From assembly GCA_025966435.1 (NCBI GenBank), contig JAICRQ010000210.1, forward strand, positions 1 through 6,360: 6,360 nt of DNA, written 5' to 3'. Shown here piece by piece: positions 1 through 5,197 of the stretch. A program made the translations under genes and the position numbers. The stretch comes from Anaerolineales bacterium (GTDB lineage: Bacteria > Chloroflexota > Anaerolineae > Anaerolineales > Villigracilaceae). Below the pieces are notes generated by a model that worked only from the letters and a program-made list of their open reading frames with translations, did not search any database and was not told where the DNA came from. Numbering within the stretch: position 1 is the first letter of the stretch; the number at the start of each line of letters is the position of its first letter.

Positions 1-483
1 ATTCTCGATGTGCTGATCGTCTCCTCAGGGTTTGTATTGCGGGTCGCAGCCGGTGTGATTTTGATCTTTCCGGTGGAGCGATTTTCGCCGTGGTTGTATA
101 TGCTTACGATCCTTTTCTCGCTCTATATTGGGCTGGGGAAACGCCGTGCCGAGCTGAATCTGCTGGCGGAGGGCGCCAGTGCACACCGTAAGGTGCTTGA
201 TGGATATACCCTCCCACTGCTCGACCAGTACATTACGATTGTTTCGGGCATGACGATTGTTGCCTATTCTCTTTACACGTTCTCCGCGCCTAACCTGCCG
301 GAAAACCAGTCCATGATGCTCACGATTCCCTTCGTTGTCTATGGCATTTTCCGTTATCTGCAACTGATCCAGATCGGCCACGAGGCGGGTTCGCCGGATG
401 AAGTGGCGTTGAAAGATCGCCCCCTGCAGATCACTGTGTTGTTATGGGGGTTGACTGTGATGGCAATTTTTTATTTATCGTAA
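1..483 (+). CDS. UbiA-family prenyltransferase, probable decaprenyl-phosphate phosphoribosyltransferase-like, C-terminal part
   Basis: The reading frame is open at the left edge, so the N-terminal part with the first Asp-rich prenyl-diphosphate motif is missing; 160 residues remain, ending at TAA 481-483. The visible part is an integral membrane protein with about five hydrophobic segments (roughly visible residues 4-23, 31-46, 77-94, 104-123 and 141-159). It carries conserved blocks that I recognise from the decaprenyl-phosphate phosphoribosyltransferase branch of the UbiA superfamily: GKRRAEL (46-52), a RKVLDGYT block (63-70), YGIFRYL (114-120) and KDRPL (138-142) before the last helix. Family members transfer phosphoribose from PRPP to a polyprenyl phosphate in the membrane, a step towards polyprenyl-linked arabinose in actinobacteria. 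The exact acceptor and end product in this organism are inference. A mevalonate kinase follows 26 bases downstream on the same strand, which fits an isoprenoid or lipid-carrier role. Another UbiA prenyl transfer reaction remains possible. Confidence 0.82.
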   Translation: MLDVLIVSSGFVLRVAAGVILIFPVERFSPWLYMLTILFSLYIGLGKRRAELNLLAEGASAHRKVLDGYTLPLLDQYITIVSGMTIVAYSLYTFSAPNLPENQSMMLTIPFVVYGIFRYLQLIQIGHEAGSPDEVALKDRPLQITVLLWGLTVMAIFYLS

Positions 484-509
484 GACAGCTGTTCATCCGT
501 CCTACTCTT

Positions 510-1436
510 ATGACGACAGCTTCCGCGCCCGGCAAGATCATCTTATTCGGCGAGCACGCCGTGGTGTACGGTCGGCCGGCTTTGGCTGTCCCGGTGACAC
601 AAGTCCATGTGGAGGTGAATGTTTCCGATTCCGCGAGCCCGGGGATCTGGATCGACGCCTCGGACGTGGACTTGCACGCGGAACTGAACACGCTCCCTTC
701 TGACCATCCGATTGCTTCCGTCATCCATAACTTTTTGTTTCTCTCACGTGTGTCCACGTTTCCCAATCTTGAAATAAAGATCACTTCCACGATTCCCGTG
801 GCATCCGGGTTGGGCTCCGGCGCCGCAGTGACCGTGGCTCTTACCCGAGCCTTGGCTTCCCACCTTGACCGTTCCATGACCGATGCAGAAGTCAACGCGT
901 TCGCGTATGAGATCGAAAAGCTCCATCATGGCACCCCCTCGGGGATTGATAACACGGTAGTTACCTATGCCAAACCCGTTTACTTTGTCAAAGGTGAGCC
1001 GATAGAGGTATTCAAGGTAGGAAAACCGTTTACCATCCTAATTGCCGACACAGGCATCGCTGCGCCGACCAAGGAATCTGTTGGCGATGTGCGGCGTTTG
1101 TGGAGGGAAGACAAATCGCGCTGGGAAACGATCTTCGACAAGATCGGTGAGATCTCGTTCACTGCCCGCCGCGCCATTGATGCAGGAAAGCCTGAGTTCC
1201 TGGGGGGGCTGATGAATGAAAACCACGCCCTGTTACAGACGCTAACGGTCTCTTCACCGGAGTTGGATCGACTCGTCGAATCTGCGCGGGGCGCAGGAGC
1301 CTTGGGTGCCAAGCTGAGCGGCGGTGGGCGCGGCGGCAACATTATTGCGTTGGTTGACTCTGAAACAGCAGCACCTGTTTCCCTGGCGTTGCGGGAAACA
1401 GGTGCAAGGAATACCATCACTACACAAGTCTCATGA
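510..1436 (+). CDS. mvk: Mevalonate kinase (GHMP kinase family)
   Basis: Phosphorylates mevalonate to 5-phosphomevalonate with ATP, the first kinase step of the mevalonate route to isopentenyl diphosphate; cytosolic. The 308-residue protein has all GHMP kinase regions: motif 1 APGKIILFGEHAVVYG (residues 6-21, with K9 and E15), the ATP-loop motif 2 (96-106, GLGSGAA), the HGTPSGID block (140-147, D147 matching the catalytic Asp) and motif 3 KLSGGGRGG (268-276). Length and motif 3 fit the compact archaeal/bacterial type, shorter than the animal enzyme. I chose ATG 510 because the family begins a few residues before APGK. An in-frame ATG at 444 would add 22 residues unlike the family and overlap the upstream gene. 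No Shine-Dalgarno sequence is visible before 510, so translation may be coupled to the preceding gene, whose stop lies 26 bases upstream. One oddity is glycine 104, where many family members have the second serine of GLGSSAA. Confidence 0.93.
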   Translation: MTTASAPGKIILFGEHAVVYGRPALAVPVTQVHVEVNVSDSASPGIWIDASDVDLHAELNTLPSDHPIASVIHNFLFLSRVSTFPNLEIKITSTIPVASGLGSGAAVTVALTRALASHLDRSMTDAEVNAFAYEIEKLHHGTPSGIDNTVVTYAKPVYFVKGEPIEVFKVGKPFTILIADTGIAAPTKESVGDVRRLWREDKSRWETIFDKIGEISFTARRAIDAGKPEFLGGLMNENHALLQTLTVSSPELDRLVESARGAGALGAKLSGGGRGGNIIALVDSETAAPVSLALRETGARNTITTQVS

Positions 1437-1447
1437 AGTGGCTTACG

Positions 1448-1472
1448 CCGCTGCCGGGTCACGTGGCAGCGG
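1448..1472. terminator. GC-rich hairpin between convergent genes, possible transcription terminator
   Basis: CCGCTGCC at 1448-1455 pairs perfectly with GGCAGCGG at 1465-1472, leaving a 9-base loop. It lies in the 76-base gap between the converging mevalonate kinase and CoA-binding genes, where a two-way terminator is expected. Neither side has a clear T-run, so it is not a classical intrinsic terminator. The position and perfect 8-bp stem are seen; the function is inference. Confidence 0.4.
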
Positions 1473-1512
1473 AATTCACTATTTCGATGGTGGTCTATCT
1501 ACGATCTTTGCT

Positions 1513-1935
1513 TTAGAGCTTCAACAGTTTATCGCCAATCAACCGGCGGTGTGAGACGCGCATACAGGCGTCCATCACGACCTGTAAGCCCGCCTCGCGC
1601 GCCTTTTGCGCCGCCTCTTCATTGACAATCCCCTCCTGCATCCAAACAACCTTTGCGCCAGCCTTGATGGCGCTATCCACGACAGGCGGCACGTCCTCCG
1701 GTTTGCGGAAGACCTGCACTACGTCGATCGTTTCCGGAACTGACTCCAGATCAGGGTACGCCTTTTCGCCCAGAATCTCGTCTGCGGTGGGATTGACAGG
1801 AATGATGCGATAACCCTGGTCTTTCAGATACTTCACGATCCAAAAGCTCTCTTTTCCCTGGTTGGAAGACAACCCGACGCTGGCGATGGTCTTTGCGGAT
1901 ACAAGGATATCCTTCAGCATTTGATCATCATTCAT
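1513..1935 (-). CDS. CoA-binding domain protein (YccU / COG1832 type)
   Basis: A 140-residue single-domain protein with a Rossmann-like CoA-binding fold. The conserved pattern is there in order: the first strand and glycine turn TIASVGLSSNQGKES (residues 16-30), the second strand GYRIIPVNP (41-49), a short LGEKAYPDLESVP block (55-67), DVVQVFRKPEDVP (71-83), VVWMQEGI (96-103) and the C-terminal MDACMRVSHRRL (121-132). The same domain occurs in succinyl-CoA synthetase alpha subunits, but this stand-alone form has no catalytic partner here and its cellular role is not established. The start was set at ATG 1933-1935 because AGGAG (1941-1945) lies 5 bases upstream. An in-frame ATG seven codons further up (1954-1956) belongs to the end of a repeat element and would place the ribosome site inside the gene. 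It is last in the minus-strand gene series and is separated from the kinase gene by repeat copy 1. Confidence 0.9.
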   Translation of the reverse strand: MNDDQMLKDILVSAKTIASVGLSSNQGKESFWIVKYLKDQGYRIIPVNPTADEILGEKAYPDLESVPETIDVVQVFRKPEDVPPVVDSAIKAGAKVVWMQEGIVNEEAAQKAREAGLQVVMDACMRVSHRRLIGDKLLKL

Positions 1936-1940
1936 GTTTT

Positions 1941-1945
1941 CTCCT
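1941..1945 (-). promoter_or_regulatory. Ribosome binding site of the CoA-binding protein gene
   Basis: Minus-strand AGGAG lies 5 bases before ATG 1933-1935. It decides between two in-frame starts: it is well placed for this one and lies downstream of the alternative at 1956. It is one of only two good Shine-Dalgarno sequences visible in the window. Confidence 0.8.
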
Positions 1946-1953
1946 ATAAGTTT

Positions 1954-2043
1954 CATGTCATTGCGAGGAGCGCTCTTGCTCTTTGCGACGAAGCAATCTC
2001 CTCATAGTAATGTGAGATTGCTTCGCTACAGCTCGCAATGATA
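1954..2043. repeat. Palindromic (MITE-like) intergenic repeat, copy 1
   Basis: A nested hairpin element of about 90 bases. The outer arms are TCATTGCGAG (1958-1967) and CTCGCAATGA (2032-2041). The inner arms are CGAAGCAATCTC (1989-2000) and GAGATTGCTTCG (2014-2025), a perfect 12-bp stem around a 13-base loop. The left shoulder between outer and inner arms is longer (1968-1988, including the palindrome GAGCGCTC) than the right one (2026-2031), which gives the element a direction. It fills the gap between the kinase stop codon (2044-2046) and the region just before the CoA-binding gene. Related 'CATTGCGAG...GAAGCAATC' repeats are familiar from several bacterial phyla. No transposase is encoded, so if it moves it does so in trans. 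The right end is imperfect (GATAC instead of GACATG) compared with copy 2. Confidence 0.88.
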
Positions 2044-3438
2044 CTAAGATTTATTGATTTTCACCGACAACGCAACTCGAAACGTTGTTTCGCCAGGCTT
2101 CGATTCAACAGTCAACTGTCCATGGTGGCGATTGGCAATAATATCATGGGAGATGTGCAAGCCTAATCCCGTACCGTGACCGGGCGCTTTCGTCGTGAAG
2201 AACGGCTCGAAAATGCGCGATTGAATGTCCGGTGGAATGCCAGGTCCGTTATCTGCGATCTCGACAATGACGCGCTGGTCTTCCTGGTAGGTTTTGATCC
2301 TGATCTCGCCCTTGCCGTTCATGGCATCCACCGCATTGTCGATGATATTCGTCCAGACCTGGTTGAGCTCGCTGGCGTAGGCTTCAATACGCGGCAGGTC
2401 TTGCGCGTATTCGCGCTTAACAGTTACACCTTTTTTGAGCTTATGCTGCATGATTAATAGGGTATTTTCCAAGCCTTCATGAACATCCACTTCGAGCAGA
2501 GGTGCCTGGTCGAGATAGGTGTACGATTTCACTGCGTGGACGATCTGCGAGATCCGTTCTGTCGTTTGCAAAACTTCCGAGAGCAGCCCCATCATCAAAC
2601 AGCACATACCCAGCCATGGAACGGCAAGAGCGAACAATGATGGCGGCAGAGTATTCTTGAGCTTCTCGAGCGCTTCTACCTCCCACCCGAAATTGACCAT
2701 CGCCGGCGCCAGCTCCCAGGCGGACTCAACTCCGTTCTCTTCCAGCCAGGTTTGAAGGTGATCTACTAGATCGATTCGTTCCAGGGCATCCAGCCTGGTG
2801 GGCGACCCAAAACGACGCGTGGTTTCCTGAATAAAATCCTCCAGCCAGTCCGTCAGACCCAGCTGGATGGCGGCACTTTCGATTTGGTGGGTCAGTGTGA
2901 GCCAGCGTGATTGACTATCTCTTAATTGCGAGGCGCTCCTCTGCGCAGCGGCTGCAGGATTGTTCAACTCATGTGCCAGCCCTGCGCTCATCGTGCCGAG
3001 GGCGGCCATCTTTTCCTGCTGGTGCAACAGCGACTCATTTTGCGTCAGGCGCGACATCACCCAGTGCAAAACGGCCCTTGCCGCTGTGGTGCTGGATTGT
3101 AATAATGTTTCGAATGCTTCCTGCGGGATGCGCAGTACCTCGCCATCCGTTTTGGCGATCAGGGTGGCGTTGCGCGGGGCGCGCGAGAGCAGAGCCATCT
3201 CGCCAACCACATCTCCCGGGTTGCGCACATCGATCTTGATCAGTGATTGCCCCGTTTGCTTTTGTACTTCGAATTCACCCTGCATGACCACATATGCGGA
3301 GTCGCCCGGCTCTCCCTGACGGATTAGAACGTATCCCGCGCGCAGAGAAACAGGTTCAGCCATATCCATCAGCTTCTGCAGCTCTTCATCGGACAAGCCC
3401 TGAAAGAGAGGAGATTTGCGGAGGTCTTGGAGGTTCAT
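2044..3438 (-). CDS. Soluble sensor histidine kinase with N-terminal cyclic-nucleotide-binding domain
   Basis: A 464-residue protein without membrane segments. Residues about 10-128 form a cNMP-binding beta-barrel; the phosphate-binding cassette is recognisable as GDVVGEMALLSRAPRNAT (75-92), with E80 and R89 in the usual ligand-contacting places. The H-box follows at 147-160 (LGTMSAGLAHELNN, phosphoacceptor H156). The C-terminal HATPase domain has the N-box (NIIDNAVDAM, 364-373), G1 box DNGPG (396-400), F-box FEPFF (410-414) and G2 box GTGLGL (422-427). About 200 residues separate H-box and N-box, roughly twice the usual distance; this stretch (175-290) looks helical and may hold an extra sensory or dimerisation unit. 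The likely partner is the receiver-flavoprotein encoded just upstream. An in-frame TGA lies four codons above ATG 3438, so the start cannot move up. No Shine-Dalgarno sequence is visible, and repeat copy 2 ends 10 bases before the start. The ligand, cAMP, cGMP or neither, cannot be told from sequence. Confidence 0.92.
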   Translation of the reverse strand: MNLQDLRKSPLFQGLSDEELQKLMDMAEPVSLRAGYVLIRQGEPGDSAYVVMQGEFEVQKQTGQSLIKIDVRNPGDVVGEMALLSRAPRNATLIAKTDGEVLRIPQEAFETLLQSSTTAARAVLHWVMSRLTQNESLLHQQEKMAALGTMSAGLAHELNNPAAAAQRSASQLRDSQSRWLTLTHQIESAAIQLGLTDWLEDFIQETTRRFGSPTRLDALERIDLVDHLQTWLEENGVESAWELAPAMVNFGWEVEALEKLKNTLPPSLFALAVPWLGMCCLMMGLLSEVLQTTERISQIVHAVKSYTYLDQAPLLEVDVHEGLENTLLIMQHKLKKGVTVKREYAQDLPRIEAYASELNQVWTNIIDNAVDAMNGKGEIRIKTYQEDQRVIVEIADNGPGIPPDIQSRIFEPFFTTKAPGHGTGLGLHISHDIIANRHHGQLTVESKPGETTFRVALSVKINKS

Positions 3439-3448
3439 AATAAAGAAT

Positions 3449-3537
3449 CATGTCATTGCGAGGAGGAGTGGAGCGACGACGAAGCAATCCCCTCATTAGC
3501 AAGGGGTTGCTTCGCAGCGTGCGCTCGCAATGACATG
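3449..3537. repeat. Palindromic (MITE-like) intergenic repeat, copy 2
   Basis: The second copy of the element at 1954-2043, in the same orientation. The outer arms are perfect over 14 bp: CATGTCATTGCGAG (3449-3462) and CTCGCAATGACATG (3524-3537). The inner arms CGAAGCAA-T-CCCC (3480-3492) and GGGGTTGCTTCG (3503-3514) pair with one bulged T. The first 17 bases, CATGTCATTGCGAGGAG, are identical to copy 1; the shoulders and loop differ, so the copies are old or from different subfamilies. The element begins directly after the TAG stop (3538-3540) of the receiver-flavoprotein gene and ends 10 bases before the kinase start, filling almost the whole intergenic gap. In RNA it would form a long hairpin between two cotranscribed genes. 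Confidence 0.9.
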
Positions 3538-5193
3538 CTACAGCGCCTTCAAATATTCCTTCATCAACGCGAACGCGATCGCGCCTTCGCCGACCGCCGA
3601 GGACACGCGGTGATTCGTCCCATAGCGCACATCGCCCGCTGCGAAAATGCCGGGGATACTGGTCTCCAGCAGAAACGGGTCACGCTCCAGGGTCCAGCCT
3701 TGCGGCGGCTTTTTATCCACGATGAGATCTGCCCCGGTATAGATATACCCTTTATCACTGCGCTTCACCAGGTCCGCCACGAGCTTGCTTTGCGGACGCA
3801 CGCCAATGAACACAAACATCGCCGCCGCGTTGAATGTTTGGGTTTCATCCAGGACGGTATTCCTGACGATAATCTGTTCGAGTGTGTTCTTGCCTCGCAC
3901 TTCGACCAGGTCAGTGTTCAACATTAATTGGATCTTTGGATTCTGCTCGAGAGCATCGACCAGGTATTTGGAAGCGGTCGGCTTGGGACCGCGGATGAGC
4001 ACCCGCACCCTGCGCGCAAACTGACTCAAGTAAATGGCACCCTGCGCCGCCGAGTTCGCACCGCCGACGACGAATACATCCTGATCTTTATAGTTCATCG
4101 CTTCAGTATAAGCCGCGCCATAGTAAATGCCGGCTCCGGTCAGCTCCGCCGCACCCGGCATTTTGAGCGTGTGAAAAGATGCGCCTGTAGCGATGAGCAG
4201 CGCGTGACAGGAAACCTCCGCGCCGTCGGATAATTGAATGATGCGATAAGTATTCTTAATCACCACCTGCTTCGCCTCCTGCGCGGAAAGGATCTCCACC
4301 CCGAAACGCTTTGCCTGCGATACAGCGCGGCGGGTGAGGTCATCGCCCGAGATGCCCGTGGGAAAGCCAAGATAATTTTCGATCTTCGGGCTGCTGCCTG
4401 CCTGCCCACCTGGCGCGGCGCGCTCGATCACGAGACAGCGATAGCCCTCCGAGCCGGCATAGACGGCAGATGCCAACCCCGCGGGTCCGCTCCCCACAAC
4501 CACAATGTCATAGAACGGCAGATCGGCGCGCGTCTGCAACCCGACCTTTTCTGCGAGCTGCGTGAGTTCTGGTTGTATCAGAGTTTTCCCGTCTGGGAAA
4601 AAGACGACCGGAAGTTTAGTGACTTCTGAGGAAACTCCCTCCACTAATTCACGTGCGGCGGCATCTTTTTCGATATCCAGCCATTGATAGGGAATTTGGT
4701 GCCGCGTTAGAAAATCCTTCACCTGATGGCTCGACAGAGACCACAACGTCCCCGCCACTCGGATCCCCTCATACGGCAGGCGGACGTGGATTTTCCAATC
4801 CTCCAACAGCTCATCCAGAATCGGATACAGCCTTTCCTCCGGCGGGTGCCAGGGCTTCATCAGATAATAATCCAGCCCCACCTCGTTGATCGAATCGATC
4901 GCGGCTTGCGTGTCGGCGTATGCCGTGAGCAAAACGCGTTTGGCTTGCGGATATGCCTGGATGGCTTCCTCCAGAAATTCCACACCGCTCATCTCCGGCA
5001 TGCGCTGGTCGACCAGAAACAGCGCGACCGTCTCACTGCGCTGCTGGATCTTCTTTACATAATCGAGGGCGGTTCTGGCGGAGTCAATCGGCAGGATGCG
5101 ATACTCCTGCCCGTAGTGGGCGCGCAAGTCGCGCTCCACCGAGTTCAATACAGAGACATCATCGTCAATGGTGAAGATGACTGGTTTTGGCAT
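3538..5193 (-). CDS. Response regulator receiver fused to a thioredoxin-like and a thioredoxin-reductase-like FAD domain
   Basis: A 551-residue three-domain cytosolic protein. Residues about 4-128 are a CheY-like receiver with acidic pocket D10-D12, phosphoacceptor D62 (LVDQRMP), T90 and K113-P114. Residues about 143-218 resemble a glutaredoxin/thioredoxin fold (WSLSSHQVKDFLTRHQIPY, later LPVVFFPDG), but the CxxC position reads S-L-S-S. Residues about 226-551 are a two-dinucleotide-domain flavoprotein: FAD motif GSGPAG (234-239), PGGQ (261-264), pyridine-nucleotide motif GGANSAA (377-383) and the C-terminal FAD motif GIFAAGD (515-521). The usual redox motif CATC is replaced by GAAY (359-362), and the protein has only two cysteines, C253 and C329. 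Similar fusions are known under the name 'fused response regulator/thioredoxin-disulfide reductase'. The real reaction is unknown; disulfide reduction by the standard mechanism is unlikely. The gene starts 4 bases after the acyltransferase stop, without a clear ribosome site, suggesting translational coupling. The probable kinase partner is next downstream. Confidence 0.93.
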   Translation of the reverse strand: MPKPVIFTIDDDVSVLNSVERDLRAHYGQEYRILPIDSARTALDYVKKIQQRSETVALFLVDQRMPEMSGVEFLEEAIQAYPQAKRVLLTAYADTQAAIDSINEVGLDYYLMKPWHPPEERLYPILDELLEDWKIHVRLPYEGIRVAGTLWSLSSHQVKDFLTRHQIPYQWLDIEKDAAARELVEGVSSEVTKLPVVFFPDGKTLIQPELTQLAEKVGLQTRADLPFYDIVVVGSGPAGLASAVYAGSEGYRCLVIERAAPGGQAGSSPKIENYLGFPTGISGDDLTRRAVSQAKRFGVEILSAQEAKQVVIKNTYRIIQLSDGAEVSCHALLIATGASFHTLKMPGAAELTGAGIYYGAAYTEAMNYKDQDVFVVGGANSAAQGAIYLSQFARRVRVLIRGPKPTASKYLVDALEQNPKIQLMLNTDLVEVRGKNTLEQIIVRNTVLDETQTFNAAAMFVFIGVRPQSKLVADLVKRSDKGYIYTGADLIVDKKPPQGWTLERDPFLLETSIPGIFAAGDVRYGTNHRVSSAVGEGAIAFALMKEYLKAL

Positions 5194-5197
5194 CTGG

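Noticed and set aside
444..509. Upstream in-frame ATG that would lengthen mevalonate kinase by 22 residues
   Set aside because: The extension overlaps the end of the UbiA gene, has no ribosome site and no likeness to the family, whose members begin a few residues before the APGK motif.
431..1462. Minus-strand ORFs of about 154 and 160 codons opposite mevalonate kinase
   Set aside because: Low-complexity, Arg/Ser/Pro-rich translations typical of antisense frames, with no start signals.
1433..1516. A 27-codon plus-strand ORF starting in an ATGA overlap with the mevalonate kinase stop
   Set aside because: It runs through the hairpin and into the end of the CoA-binding gene, has no ribosome site and no recognisable protein character.
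1936..1956. ATG at 1956 as the start of the CoA-binding protein
   Set aside because: This ATG is part of the repeat end, and the good AGGAG at 1941-1945 lies inside that extension and serves the ATG at 1935.
3480..3514. Inner repeat hairpins as intrinsic terminators
   Set aside because: The stems are strong but neither copy is followed by a T-run on the transcribed strand; a terminator role needs transcript-end data.
1954..3537. Reading the repeat pair as integron attC sites flanking a gene cassette
   Set aside because: Same orientation and closeness to stop codons are suggestive, but neither copy shows the RYYYAAC/GTTRRRY core sites and no integrase is present.
1954..3537. Reading the repeats as a CRISPR array
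   Set aside because: Only two diverged, long palindromic copies, 1.5 kb apart with a gene between them; no short regular spacers.
3427..3927. Plus-strand ORF of 166 codons across repeat copy 2
   Set aside because: It begins with the peptide typical of translated repeats of this kind (CHCEE...DEAI) and then runs antisense to the well-supported flavoprotein gene.
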